Source: Hyphomonadaceae bacterium (GTDB lineage Bacteria; Pseudomonadota; Alphaproteobacteria; Caulobacterales; Aquidulcibacteraceae). Taken from it: DNA of 64,000 bases. The notes under the pieces are model-generated. The model searched no databases and was not told the origin of the DNA. It saw only the letters and a program-made list of their open reading frames with translations. Where the stretch lies: contig JAHBYF010000004.1 of the NCBI GenBank assembly GCA_019636095.1, forward strand, positions 412,501 through 476,500. Reading direction: 5' to 3'. Position 1 is the stretch's first letter. Every line of letters begins with the position of its first letter. Positions 46,679 to 55,851 of the stretch are shown here, in pieces. The position numbers and the translations under genes were made by a program.

Positions 46679-47722
46679 ATGGCTGGCGAAAACGGGGGCA
46701 AGGCTTTGACGGGCCTCCGCACACCTTCGATTGGCTACAAGCCGTTCCGCTATCCGTGGGCGTATGAATTTTGGCGCCGTCAGCAGCAGGTTCACTGGAT
46801 TCCGGAAGAAGTGCCGCTCGGCGAGGACGTGAAGGATTGGGCCTCCAAGCTCAACGACGCCGAACGTAATTTGCTGACGCAGATCTTTCGCTTCTTCACG
46901 CAAGCCGATGTTGAGGTGAACGACAATTACATGGAGCGCTACGCGCGCGTGTTCAAGCCGACAGAGATCAAGATGATGCTCGCGTCGTTCTCGAACATCG
47001 AGACGGTTCACATCGCCGCCTACGCGCTGCTGCTCGAAACCATCGGCATGCCGGAAACTGAATTCCAGGCGTTCATGGACTACCAGGCGCTGCGCGATAA
47101 GCACGACTACATGCAGAAGTTCGGCGTCGAAACCGAAGCTGACATTCTGCGCACGGTGGCGATGTTCGGCGCGTTCACTGAAGGCCTGCAGCTCTTTGCC
47201 TCGTTTGCGATGCTGATGAACTTCCCGCGCTTCAACAAGATGAAGGGCATGGGCCAGATCGTGACATGGTCGGTGCGTGACGAGAGCTTGCACTGCGAAG
47301 GCATGATCAAGCTCTTCCATGCTTATGCGAAAGAAACCGGCGCGCTCACCGACGAAGTGAAGGCCGACATTATCGAGTGCTGCAAAACTGTCGTCGGCAT
47401 TGAGGACCGCTTCATCGATCTCGCTTTCGAGATGGGCCCAGTGCAGGGCATGACGGCCGAGGACATTAAGCAATACATTCGCTACATCGCCGATTGGCGC
47501 TTGGGCCAGCTTGGATTGCCCAAAATCTATGGCGTTGCCGAGCATCCGATCCCGTGGCTGACGGCGATCCTGAACGGCGTTGAGCACGCCAACTTCTTCG
47601 AAGCTCGCGCTACCGAGTATTCGAAGGGCGCGACGAAAGGCGATTGGCACGGCGGCGAAGGCGTCTGGGCCAATTTCGATACGATGATGGAAAAGCGGAA
47701 GGCCGCCGGCGGCCCGAACTGA
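46679..47722 (+). CDS. nrdB: Class I ribonucleotide reductase, beta subunit
   Basis: Radical-generating small subunit that makes dNTPs with the alpha subunit NrdA (not in the window). The 347-residue protein keeps the diiron and radical residues: acidic ligands near D77/E79, E108, H111 and Y115 in NIETVHIAAY (E-x-x-H-x3-Y, Tyr being the radical site), E168 in FTEGLQLF, and E202/H205 in DESLHCEG. It carries no alpha subunit next to it. A CCCTA/TAGGG inverted repeat lies about 40 bases upstream. It ends abutting the convergent phosphatase gene (TGATCA). Confidence 0.96.
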   Translation: MAGENGGKALTGLRTPSIGYKPFRYPWAYEFWRRQQQVHWIPEEVPLGEDVKDWASKLNDAERNLLTQIFRFFTQADVEVNDNYMERYARVFKPTEIKMMLASFSNIETVHIAAYALLLETIGMPETEFQAFMDYQALRDKHDYMQKFGVETEADILRTVAMFGAFTEGLQLFASFAMLMNFPRFNKMKGMGQIVTWSVRDESLHCEGMIKLFHAYAKETGALTDEVKADIIECCKTVVGIEDRFIDLAFEMGPVQGMTAEDIKQYIRYIADWRLGQLGLPKIYGVAEHPIPWLTAILNGVEHANFFEARATEYSKGATKGDWHGGEGVWANFDTMMEKRKAAGGPN

Positions 47723-48502
47723 TCAGCCCGTCAGCTTACCTCTGAGTACGGCGCGTTCATGCGCGCCAACTCCGAGTTCAGATTCCATATAACTCAGCAC
47801 CGAGCCGTGCTTTGCGTCGATCGCGTCTAGCGCCGCGCGAAGATAGCCGATCTCGACGCCCAGCATGGGCCGCAGCGCTTCGGGATCGAGCTTGCGCGCC
47901 AGGCGTTCTTCCATGCGCTCTTGAATCTTGGGCATACGTTTTTCGAGATCAACGGCCTGATTGGTGAATTCGTAGTCGGCGAAGACAGTCTCTTCATCGA
48001 CGCCGAGCGCTATGAGAGTGAGCGCGCAGCCGATGCCGGTGCGGTCTTTGCCGGCGGCGCAGTGAATGACCCCCGCCCCGCCTTCGGCGAGTTCGTTGAA
48101 CCAATTGCGATAGAGACCGATCAGACGCGGATCGAACGGGATCTCGCGATAAAGATTCGTCATGTACGTGCGCGTGGATGCGGGGCTCAGATCGCTCTGC
48201 ATCAGCGCTACCAGATGCGGCGGCAGCGAAATGCCTTCAGCGCCCTCGTCGTTGACAAACACACGCGTGGTCTCGCCCGGCCATTTGTTGGGCTCGTAGC
48301 GGCGTTCCTCAGGACGGCGGAGGTCAACGAGGAAGCTTACGTTCATCTCATTGAGGCGCGCGATGTCGGCGTCCGAGGCGTCGTTGAAGGCGGCTGAGCG
48401 ATAGAGTTTTCCGCGTACGACCTTGGCGCCGTCCGCGGTGTTCCAGCCGCCAAAATCGCGAAAGTTCAGGACGCGCTCGAAGGCTACCAAACGATCATGC
48501 AT
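47723..48502 (-). CDS. Tyrosine-phosphatase family protein (Y_phosphatase3 type)
   Basis: A protein of about 259 residues. It begins LVAFERVLNFRDFGGWNTADG, carries a central LVDLRRPEERRYEPNKWPGET, and has the active-site loop VIHCAAGKDRTGIGCALTL, the CX5R pattern with catalytic Cys and Arg. The fold matches the LipA/PtpB-like tyrosine phosphatases, which may act on phosphotyrosine or lipid phosphates. The start is uncertain: 48502 (MHDRL) or 48556. Its stop abuts that of nrdB. Confidence 0.88.
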   Translation of the reverse strand: MHDRLVAFERVLNFRDFGGWNTADGAKVVRGKLYRSAAFNDASDADIARLNEMNVSFLVDLRRPEERRYEPNKWPGETTRVFVNDEGAEGISLPPHLVALMQSDLSPASTRTYMTNLYREIPFDPRLIGLYRNWFNELAEGGAGVIHCAAGKDRTGIGCALTLIALGVDEETVFADYEFTNQAVDLEKRMPKIQERMEERLARKLDPEALRPMLGVEIGYLRAALDAIDAKHGSVLSYMESELGVGAHERAVLRGKLTG

Positions 48503-48592
48503 GACGGGCTTGATGGCGCCTCGCGCGGCCCGCGTCAAAGCTGTGCGAATACGCACGAGCTGACGCCGCAGCCATGCCGGTGCGCATGACCG

Positions 48593-49312
48593 TCAGCGCA
48601 GTTTCAGCGCTTTCATGTCGGCTTTTGAGAGTTGCTGCTTGTCGCGCGCGTAAACGCCGGGGCGGCCGTAGAGCAATTCGAGCGGCATGTCGGAAAGCCC
48701 AGCGCGATGGACGACATCGGTATAGGCCTGCCGCTCGGGGATCTTGGCGAGCTTCACTTCCCACCAAGCGCCTTTGAGGAGGTGCAGCTGAGTTTTGGCG
48801 TCGACCACGCGCATGCGCGCCGCGCGTTCGGCGTCAGCCCTCTGACGTGCTTCACGCCGGCGTGCGTTCCAACGCTTATACTTCTCGTTCTTGCGCAGCA
48901 GACCAGTACGCGGATGGACGTAATAGAGACACCAATCGTCTTCCAGCGCGCGTTCGCCGCCGAAGCGCGGCGTCACCACGACCGCCCCGCCCTTCATGCG
49001 CGTCTTAGTGGCGACAAAGTCATCAAGGTGATCACGAACGTGCTGCTGCACGGTCGACGTCGGCTTCAGATGCTCGTTGATTTCGGAATAGACCTTGTTC
49101 CACGGACGACCGACATTGGACGCGAGGTAGCGCTTCAGCGGATTGAGGGTTTCGTTGAGCGCCTTGGTCTTCTGTTCGCGGCCCTTGGGCTCGCGCGCGC
49201 CCTTGGCTTTGATCGGTTCGCCATCATCATCAACGAGCGCGCGCGTTCGCCCCGGACGGAGACCCGCCCAGGCCCGGCCCGTTCGCGGCCGCTCGACGAT
49301 CACTTTGCTCAT
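48593..49312 (-). CDS. Basic hypothetical protein
   Basis: A 239-residue, strongly basic protein (MSKVIVERPRTGRAWAG start). It has LNPLKRYLASNVGRPWNKVYSEI and VQQHVRDHLDDFVATKTRMK, a central GGERALEDDWCLYYVHPRTGLL, and a long Arg/Ala helix (KRWNARRREARQRADAERAA). The charge suggests nucleic acid or ribosome binding, but I do not recognise the family. A frame reaching 49324 would only add four residues. It is oriented like the pseudogene next to it, 67 bp downstream. Confidence 0.75.
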   Translation of the reverse strand: MSKVIVERPRTGRAWAGLRPGRTRALVDDDGEPIKAKGAREPKGREQKTKALNETLNPLKRYLASNVGRPWNKVYSEINEHLKPTSTVQQHVRDHLDDFVATKTRMKGGAVVVTPRFGGERALEDDWCLYYVHPRTGLLRKNEKYKRWNARRREARQRADAERAARMRVVDAKTQLHLLKGAWWEVKLAKIPERQAYTDVVHRAGLSDMPLELLYGRPGVYARDKQQLSKADMKALKLR

Positions 49313-49379
49313 GTCCTTACGCATGGGGCGCGCGGTTTAGGCGCGTGGCCGGACGCGAGCAAGTAAATTGTGAGAATGG

Positions 49380-49903
49380 TTAGGAAGAGTCGGCGCAGGC
49401 AATTTCAGACGCGAGCAGCAACGGTCGTGCGTCGTTTGCCGGGCAAGAGAGCATAATCCCGCGTTGCCGGGTGAAGCCGCGCCGGCCACGCGCACCGACT
49501 TGATCTGCGAAGGCATCCAGATGGCGCAGCACGCTAATGAGCAAGCCAAGCGCCGGAAAGGATCGTGCGCGTAGAGACGCTTGCGCAGGCGGGCGCCAAA
49601 AATCGCGCGCATCGGCAAACGCTGGTTCGAAGCGCGCCGACATCCTGCCGGCGCGTTCAAGCGCTCCGCTTGAGAGCGCGGGCGGCGGCGGATCGGATGC
49701 AGCTGCACCGCGCGTACGACAAGAATGGCCGCAACGATGCGCGCGAGGTGATCAAGGCCGAACCAACGTTGGCGCACGTGGCGCCGGTGCAGCCTGACTG
49801 TCGTGAACAGAAGTTGCGCCGTCCATAACGCCAACAGCATCGCCCAAGCGGCGAAGCGCTTGAGGCGATGCTCTGTGACGGGAACGGATGAAGAAAGCTG
49901 CAC
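49380..49903 (-). pseudogene. Hypothetical membrane-associated protein, frameshifted
   Basis: Two overlapping minus-strand frames together read as one protein of about 174 residues. The first (from 49903) reads FAAWAMLLALWTAQLLF, HRRHVRQRWFGLDHLARIVAA and ends sensibly near HDPFRRLA. The second continues with LLISVLRHLDAFADQVGARG to a stop at 49380. The switch is a -1 shift near 49546, where restoring one base (for example CC for C in TTGGCTTG) gives RRLALLISVLRHLDAF. The call of a broken gene is firm from frame continuity; the function is unknown. Confidence 0.65.
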
Positions 49904-50034
49904 GCGGGCAGTGTAAAGCCCTCAAGAGCCCGCCGGATTGATTGGCCCCGTCGCGTTGGAAAACAACCACGTAGCGTGACGGGCTGGTGGGATAGAGAAC
50001 GGGTCTATCCTTCTCTCGGCGTCCTTTCTTGTGC

Positions 50035-52074
50035 CTAGTGTGATGCTGCGAGCCGCGTTGCTTCCGATCTGCATTGGTAGGGGAGTTGCGGGTCGGCGCA
50101 AAAATCTGGCCAGTGATTTGACTGCAGCCAATAGTCGGACACACCCAAACGGTGCATGAGCGGCATGAAACGAGGATCACGACGAAGCGCTTGTGTCGCC
50201 GGCACAAAGAGCACGTTTGTGCTGCCCTGCGCCCGAATAGCGTCCTCCAACGCGAAAGCGCCGTCCGTGTCGCCGAGCAGCGAGAGTATCTGCAGCGCCT
50301 GACCAGGGTCATTGCCAAGACATTGGCGCGCGCGCGAGGCGGCGCTCCTCCTGACCGTCGCCGACGCCGCGGCTCTCCCTTCGAGAATGCGGCGCCAACA
50401 CGCTTTGGTTTCGGAGTCAAAAGACGTGGTGTCCGCCAAGATGCGCAGCGTTTCAGCGTCCGTCCCGGAATAAAACGAGTAGCGGAACAGCTCCCACTCA
50501 ATGTTGCTGTCTTCCGGCCACCTGGCGCTGGCCTGCGTCAACAGCGCCTCCGCGTCAGCGCGACGGCCAACGACGGCGAACTGGCGCGCAAGCTGGCTGG
50601 CTCGATAAGGCGACAATGGCTCAAGCGCAAACGCTCGCTCCAAATACGCCACCGAGTCCTCATTGCGGCCTACCCCACGTAGCACTGACGCATAGAGCGA
50701 GTTCAGTTCCGGCGTGTCTGAAGAATTTCGCAAGAACCGAAGCATAGTCTCTTCTTGCTCTAGCAGCGTTTGATGCGGAACAAGCAGAAAGGCTTTCACA
50801 GCCGCAGCGGCGCCGTTATGCGGATTGAGCCGGAGCGCGGTATCGGCGGCGCGTGTCGCCTCCTGCACCAATTCATCTCTAAGCGGCGCGGGCGCCGATT
50901 CAGACGCATTGGCGCTTTCCACCGCAAGCCGTGCGTTCGCGAGGCTGGACGCTGGGGCTGCGCGCGCCAAGTCGCGCGCCAATCGCAAACGATCAGCATT
51001 GCCTGAATCTATCGAGACTTCGCAGATGCGCAGCAAAGTCGCGATCGGGGCCCGACGCAACTGCGATCGCTCATGGCGCGCTTCCGCCGCGCATCGCAAA
51101 ACGCGCACAGTCGCCGCGGCGACCTCGGAACGAAGCCCCGCCATGCGTGTAGCGTCGCGCTCAAACGTCTGCGCCCATACGGTCTGGTGCGCGCCGACGT
51201 CATCTAGTCGAGCTGACACACGCACGGTTGTGCCCTCGCGCACGATGTCGCCGTCCAGTGCGTAGACGGCATGCAGTTCCTTGGCGCGATCGAGCCGAGA
51301 TAATTCTGTGGCTGCATAGGTTTCACTGCGCGAAACCGGCTCAAGACCGATCTGACTCATTGTGTCGATGATCTCGTTGGCGATGCCGCCGGCTAAGGCT
51401 TGCACCTCCGTGTCTGCGCCGGACGTTTGCAGCGTAAAGACGGCAGTCCGGGCGCTGCTGGACCCGCCCGAGACGGTCTTGAATGTTGCAATCGCCGCCA
51501 CGACCGCGACCATCAAGATGCCCGCACCAATAATGAAAGGGCGCCGGTCGATCTTGGGTCGTCGCAGGATGTCGCCTGAGCCGTAGCCATAGACCGCGAT
51601 CTGTTGATTCATCTTTTCGAGTTTGATCGTGCCCAACGGCTGCAGCCGTTGCGCCGTTTCTCCCCGCACGGAGTTTCGAACATCCTGCGAGACCAACATG
51701 GCGCCGGCGTTCGTCCGTTGCTGGAGGCGAGCGGCGATGTTGACGCCGTGCCCCAGGAGATCGCCGTTAGCCTCGACGATCACCTCGCCCAGGTGCATGC
51801 CGATGCGTATGGCGGGCAGTGGCTGCGATGGAGATTTGCAGGCTTCAAGCAGCGCTATTCCGGCCTGAACGCCGGCGGTGGCGACGGGAAACTCCACCAT
51901 GAACCCGTCGCCCGCGCTGCTGAAAATGCGGCCGCGGAACGGCGACACGATGGTTTCGATGGCTGCGCGCAGACTGCGCACACTTTCGGCTGCGGCGGAG
52001 TCATCCCTTTCCGCGGCCGCCGAATAACCGACGACGTCCAGCGAAAGGATAGTCGCAAGTTTGCGGTTCTCCAC
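50035..52074 (-). CDS. Class III cyclase-like membrane protein with TPRs, copy 2
   Basis: A 679-residue paralogue of the gene at 44467, with the same order: cyclase homology domain (1-175), membrane helix (FIIGAGILMVAVVAAIATF), TolB-N-like domain (VQALAGGIANEIIDTMSQIGL...ALDGDIVREGTTVRVSARL), then TPRs. Both metal Asp (SLDVVGYS; AGDGFMVEF) and the catalytic Asn-Arg (VNIAARLQ) remain, but the substrate Lys is Ser (IFSSAGD) and the specificity Asp is His (LLGHGV). The GTG at 52074 (ENRKLATIL) is chosen because GGGAG precedes it; the ORF reaches 52158. The C-terminal WPDFC-DP-LPY-C motif is shared with copy 1. Confidence 0.85.
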   Translation of the reverse strand: MENRKLATILSLDVVGYSAAAERDDSAAAESVRSLRAAIETIVSPFRGRIFSSAGDGFMVEFPVATAGVQAGIALLEACKSPSQPLPAIRIGMHLGEVIVEANGDLLGHGVNIAARLQQRTNAGAMLVSQDVRNSVRGETAQRLQPLGTIKLEKMNQQIAVYGYGSGDILRRPKIDRRPFIIGAGILMVAVVAAIATFKTVSGGSSSARTAVFTLQTSGADTEVQALAGGIANEIIDTMSQIGLEPVSRSETYAATELSRLDRAKELHAVYALDGDIVREGTTVRVSARLDDVGAHQTVWAQTFERDATRMAGLRSEVAAATVRVLRCAAEARHERSQLRRAPIATLLRICEVSIDSGNADRLRLARDLARAAPASSLANARLAVESANASESAPAPLRDELVQEATRAADTALRLNPHNGAAAAVKAFLLVPHQTLLEQEETMLRFLRNSSDTPELNSLYASVLRGVGRNEDSVAYLERAFALEPLSPYRASQLARQFAVVGRRADAEALLTQASARWPEDSNIEWELFRYSFYSGTDAETLRILADTTSFDSETKACWRRILEGRAAASATVRRSAASRARQCLGNDPGQALQILSLLGDTDGAFALEDAIRAQGSTNVLFVPATQALRRDPRFMPLMHRLGVSDYWLQSNHWPDFCADPQLPYQCRSEATRLAASH

Positions 52075-52158
52075 CGGTCGGGCTCCCAGGATGCGCCCGC
52101 TTATATCGCGGCCCTCGGCTGAGGAACAGGACGCTCGAGCGAGAGTCCGGCCTCGCAA

Positions 52159-53001
52159 TCACCCCTGGTCAGCGTTCGCGTAGAACTCGAGGATATTCTT
52201 GCGCAGTGCGTTGATCTTTGCCGCTTCGGCGTCAGTCAGGAAAAACAAGACTGAGGCTTGGCCATTATCAGCGGCCCAGAAGCGGCGGCCGTCGCCGACT
52301 GCTGCTTCAAGGTCACGGACAAAGGCGGTGGCGGCTTCGGGATCGGCCCAATCGTTGTCGACCCGCGCCTTCAACGTGCGTTGTCGGCCACTGATGGTGT
52401 AGCCGATCTCGCAAAATGACTGATCAATGTCGAAGTTATCGGAAAGGTCGCTGACCAGCTGCGGTTGACCCGTGATCCGCGCAATCTGGCCGAAGGCTTC
52501 AGCGTAATCGCCAGCCTCACTCAGACACTCCATGTCGAAATTCCAGCCGCGTTCGCAGAACCACCGTCCCGCGGGCTCGGCTTCCACCTCGCTGCCGTAC
52601 ATGAAGAGGATCAGATTGTAGGGATCTTGTTCGTAGTCAGCGCGCGGCCACGAGACGAACAATTCCTCGATCGAGCGGCCCGGCGCCATGGTCAAGCCAG
52701 CGTCGCTGAGCGCTGCGATCTGCGTTTCAAGTGGAACAGGCGCGCCGCGCCATGCGCCGGGCGCCGAATTCGAGGATGGCGATTGCTGGCGAGGAGCGGA
52801 CGCAATTGGCTTGACCGCCGGTGCGTCAGCCGTCGCCCACTCCCGTAGCGCGCGCCAAAAGAAAAATATGGCGACGACGGCGAAGGCGAGCGCCAGCCAC
52901 CATCCGGATGCGTCGCCTTTCGGACCGAGCGCAATCGATAAAGCCTGGAAACCAATGAAGGCGCCCGCCGCGGTCCAGACCAATGCGAAAAGTCGATTCA
53001 T
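52159..53001 (-). CDS. Hypothetical two-helix membrane protein
   Basis: A 280-residue protein with two N-terminal membrane helices (LFALVWTAAGAFIGFQALSI and WWLALAFAVVAIFFFWRAL), a Ser/Pro linker, and a soluble C-terminal domain. The latter reads ELFVSWPRADYEQDPYNLILFMYG, RWFCERGWNFDMECLSEAGDY and ending ...AAKINALRKNILEFYANADQ. I recognise no family. It precedes the cyclase gene (85 bp to the chosen GTG, none to the ORF edge) and may be cotranscribed, perhaps as a partner of the cyclase; this is inference. Confidence 0.7.
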   Translation of the reverse strand: MNRLFALVWTAAGAFIGFQALSIALGPKGDASGWWLALAFAVVAIFFFWRALREWATADAPAVKPIASAPRQQSPSSNSAPGAWRGAPVPLETQIAALSDAGLTMAPGRSIEELFVSWPRADYEQDPYNLILFMYGSEVEAEPAGRWFCERGWNFDMECLSEAGDYAEAFGQIARITGQPQLVSDLSDNFDIDQSFCEIGYTISGRQRTLKARVDNDWADPEAATAFVRDLEAAVGDGRRFWAADNGQASVLFFLTDAEAAKINALRKNILEFYANADQG

Positions 53002-53044
53002 AGGGGATGACTATTACCGATCGCCGGCTAGGGCTGTCACGCGC

Positions 53045-53461
53045 CTACTCGGCCGAGGTTTGTCTGGGTGCTGCAACTGGATCATCTCCGAAGTCACCCT
53101 CTTTCCAGTAATGAAACCCCATGCAGAAGCCGTCGCCGTCGCGGAGGTCGAGTTGCTGAATGGGCGCATCCGGCCCCTGAGCCGAAGCGAGTCGCGCAAT
53201 CATTCGCAGATCCACCTCGAAGTCGGCGTTCATCAGGGCGCCGCTATTGCCATCGATGAGCCTCATCAAAGCGTACATGCAGTCGTCGATGGCTTTTTCC
53301 GCTGCGCTGCGCGCCTCAGCGCTTGCGCTTTCAGCGATTTCACTCAGTGCTCGCTTTCGCACGTACTCGAACAGAATGAAGCCGGCTGCGTGCTGTAACC
53401 ACAGTTCGCGCCGGCGTTCGTTTGCGGGGGGATTCACCAGTTCGAAATCGTAAGTGCTCAT
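53045..53461 (-). CDS. Hypothetical soluble protein
   Basis: A 138-residue, mostly helical acidic protein: STYDFELVNPPANERRRELW, LQHAAGFILFEYVRKRALSEI, KAIDDCMYALMRLIDGNSG, and a C-terminal DGDGFCMGFHYWKEGDFGDDP. The ends suggest a small regulator, but no family is recognised. It lies between two unknown genes of the same strand, 7 bp after the one upstream (53469) and 43 bp before the next (53001). Confidence 0.65.
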   Translation of the reverse strand: MSTYDFELVNPPANERRRELWLQHAAGFILFEYVRKRALSEIAESASAEARSAAEKAIDDCMYALMRLIDGNSGALMNADFEVDLRMIARLASAQGPDAPIQQLDLRDGDGFCMGFHYWKEGDFGDDPVAAPRQTSAE

Positions 53462-53468
53462 GGAACGC

Positions 53469-54074
53469 TCAACGCACTTGCACGTCAGGAAGCCGTTTGT
53501 CCGGTTTGGATTTTCGGGTTAGGCGGCGGCGGAATTCTTGGCTGGCGCGGGCGCTTTTGAGACGGCTGTAGATGCCGCTCAGCTTTGCCGGCGAGGCCAT
53601 GACTTGAAACTCGGCGCTGAGTTCGGCGCCCGGCGTTTCGAGCGCGGATACCACCACACTCTGACGGAAGGCGGCGGGCGCTGTCGCGAGAACGGCTTGC
53701 ACAGCGGTTTGCACCACGCGCGTGCGAGCCGTGTCGGTGAGGTTGAGGCGCAACTCGAGTTTAGCCACACGCGGATGCAGATCGAGCAAGCTCTTCGCGG
53801 CGGCGTAGGCGACATCGACGATGCCTGGCGTGATCAGCGCGTGGCCGACGCGGCCAACGTCGCCAAAGGACGGCAGCGGCGCGCCATGCGATTTCCGCGG
53901 CAGCGCGCGCGTGACCAGAGCCGCGCCGAGGCCCCAGAGCGGACGCACCTCGGCGCGCGCGGTTGAGGTCGGCGTGTCGATGACGATGCGCGCCTTCGCC
54001 GGCAGAAAGTAGATTGCCGCCGGTATCAGGATCGCAAGCACACCCGCGGCAATCCAAACATAAAGGTCGTTCAT
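53469..54074 (-). CDS. Hypothetical membrane-anchored protein
   Basis: A 201-residue protein with one N-terminal membrane helix (LYVWIAAGVLAILIPAAIYFL) and a soluble region with ARIVIDTPTSTARAEVRPLWGLGAALV, then AVQAVLATAPAAFRQSVVVSAL and a basic C-terminus (EFRRRLTRKSKPDKRLPDVQVR). The topology resembles DUF2953-type proteins, but the match is weak. It starts the 54074-50035 run of minus-strand genes. Confidence 0.65.
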   Translation of the reverse strand: MNDLYVWIAAGVLAILIPAAIYFLPAKARIVIDTPTSTARAEVRPLWGLGAALVTRALPRKSHGAPLPSFGDVGRVGHALITPGIVDVAYAAAKSLLDLHPRVAKLELRLNLTDTARTRVVQTAVQAVLATAPAAFRQSVVVSALETPGAELSAEFQVMASPAKLSGIYSRLKSARASQEFRRRLTRKSKPDKRLPDVQVR

Positions 54075-54147
54075 TGCTCACCCAATCCCCGGACGCAGAT
54101 TAGGCTGGGGATCGCGGCAACGCTAGCAAGGTTAGGGCTGACGGGAG

Positions 54148-55533
54148 TTAGACCTTCGTCGGCTTGCGCTGCTTGCGGTATTTTGGCGGCACGCCGCTGT
54201 TCGACCATACGGCATTGCCCTTGCGGTCGCGGCGGTCGCCCTCGTCGCGCGAACGGTTAGGGCCGTGGCCTTGCTTGGCGTGGGCTTTGCCGTGCGCCTC
54301 TGAGGCGTGGTGCTTCTTCGGCGCACGCTTGCGGGCCGGATGCGCGGAGCGGCCGGTCGGGCCCTTCGGGCGCACGACCTTTTCATCCGGCTTCGGGGCG
54401 CGGAGAGACATGTCGGTTTCAAGCACCGGTACGGCTTGCTTCGTGAGCTTCTCGATGTCGCGCAGATAGGCACGTTCATCGGGAGCGCAAAACGAGATGG
54501 CAATCCCGTCCGTGCCCGCCCGCGCCGTGCGGCCGATACGGTGGACGTATTGCTCGGGCACGTTCGGCAGGTCGAAGTTGATGACGTGGGTGATGTCGTC
54601 AACATCAATGCCGCGCGCGGCGACTTCGGTGGCGACCAGGATACGCGTCTGGCCCTTTTTGAAAGCATCGAGCGCACGGATGCGTTGACCTTGGCTCTTG
54701 TTGCCGTGGATGGCGTCGGCGTCGAAGCCGGCGCTTTCCAGCTTCTTCGCGACGCGGTCGGCGCCGTGCTTGGTGCGGGCGAAAACCAGCGCGCGCTTGA
54801 TACCCTTATCCGCCAGCATCGCGTGCAGAAGGTCCTGCTTCTTCGATTGATCAACGTGGACAACGGCTTGCTGAACGCGCTCAGCGGTCGAGCTCACCGG
54901 GGTGACGGCGATCTTTTCCGGGTTGTCGAGGAATTGCGCGGCGAGTTCTTCAATCGCCGGGGGCATGGTGGCGGAGAAGAAGAGCGTTTGACGCGCGCGC
55001 GGCAGGATGGTCGCGATCTTACGCAGATCGTGGATGAAGCCCATGTCGAGCATGTGGTCAGCTTCGTCGAGGACAAGGATTTCGACCTTGTCGAGACGCA
55101 CACTGCGCTGGCTGACGTGGTCAAGCAGACGGCCGGGCGTGGCGACGAGAACGTCGACACCGCGATAGAGCGCTTGCTTTTGCTTGAACATCGAGGCGCC
55201 GCCAAAGACAACCGCCGTCGATAGGCCCAGAAATTTGCCGTAGGCGCGGAAGCTGTCGCCGATTTGGGCGGCGAGTTCGCGCGTCGGCGCCAGCACCAGC
55301 GTGCGGCAGGACTTCTCGCCCGGAAATTTGCGATCCTTGTGCAGACGATCGAGGATCGGCAGCGCAAAAGCGGCAGTTTTGCCGGTGCCGGTTTGGGCGA
55401 GACCGATGAGGTCCTTGCCACGGTGCACGATGGGTAGCGCCTGCATCTGGATCGGGGTTGGTTTGGTATAGCCCTCAGACTCGAGCGCCTTGAGGATCGG
55501 CGCAGACACGCCGAGATCTTGGAATGTGGTCAC
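54148..55533 (-). CDS. DEAD-box RNA helicase, RhlE-like
   Basis: ATP-dependent RNA helicase, 461 residues. Visible motifs: Q motif (FQDLGVSAPILKAL, PTPIQMQALP), I (AQTGTGKTAAF), Ia (APTRELAAQ), Ib/Ic (ATPGRLLDHV), II (VLDEADHMLDMGF), III (FFSATMPPAI), IV (ALVFARTKHGADRVA), V (VATEVAARGIDVDDITHVINFDLP) and VI (YVHRIGRTARAGTDG). The basic tail (GRSAHPARKRAPKKHHAS) is disordered and probably binds RNA. Such helicases act in ribosome assembly and mRNA decay. The 318-bp gap upstream likely contains a long 5' leader. Confidence 0.95.
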   Translation of the reverse strand: MTTFQDLGVSAPILKALESEGYTKPTPIQMQALPIVHRGKDLIGLAQTGTGKTAAFALPILDRLHKDRKFPGEKSCRTLVLAPTRELAAQIGDSFRAYGKFLGLSTAVVFGGASMFKQKQALYRGVDVLVATPGRLLDHVSQRSVRLDKVEILVLDEADHMLDMGFIHDLRKIATILPRARQTLFFSATMPPAIEELAAQFLDNPEKIAVTPVSSTAERVQQAVVHVDQSKKQDLLHAMLADKGIKRALVFARTKHGADRVAKKLESAGFDADAIHGNKSQGQRIRALDAFKKGQTRILVATEVAARGIDVDDITHVINFDLPNVPEQYVHRIGRTARAGTDGIAISFCAPDERAYLRDIEKLTKQAVPVLETDMSLRAPKPDEKVVRPKGPTGRSAHPARKRAPKKHHASEAHGKAHAKQGHGPNRSRDEGDRRDRKGNAVWSNSGVPPKYRKQRKPTKV

Positions 55534-55851
55534 GTAAACTCTTTCGAGCCGGCACGCGTCATCGCGTGGGCTCTATCAGCTCAGGAACGATGCGACGGCG
55601 AAGAAAGGCGGCGAGCTTGCTAGATTGCGCTCAAAGCCGAACGTCGATGGTGGCGTTCCGTGGGGACCGCGTTCACCGGAACTAAGCCGGGAACGGTCGC
55701 TGGGGCGGGATATCGTTGGAAATGCTTGAGAAGTCAATAACGCCCGCCGCATAGGCGCCTTGCAGGCGCGGAATACCCGTGCGGCGGATGAGCGGCGGCG
55801 TGGTTCCTGCCCGCAGGAAATTCGGGCGTGGACGTGGTAAGCGTCAGATCA
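55534..55851. other. 318-bp divergent region between helicase and ppc
   Basis: No gene is seen here. It holds several short GC-rich inverted repeats (for example around 55545-55570 and 55797-55825) and at 55690-55694 a GGAAC with CGTT 19 bases further on, too wide a spacing for the GGAAC-N16/17-CGTT stress promoter. It probably carries both promoters and the 5' leader of the helicase. Confidence 0.45.

Noticed and set aside
46577..47650. A 357-residue reading frame antisense to nrdB
   Set aside because: It lies fully opposite a well-conserved ribonucleotide reductase gene, has no family motifs, and arises from the codon bias of GC-rich DNA.
54307..55224. A 305-residue reading frame antisense to the DEAD-box helicase
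   Set aside because: Shadow frame: no domain, no Shine-Dalgarno, and its composition follows the helicase codons.
55690..55717. GGAAC...CGTT as a general-stress (EcfG-type) promoter before ppc
   Set aside because: The spacer is 19 bases, not the 16-17 expected, and no other element supports it.
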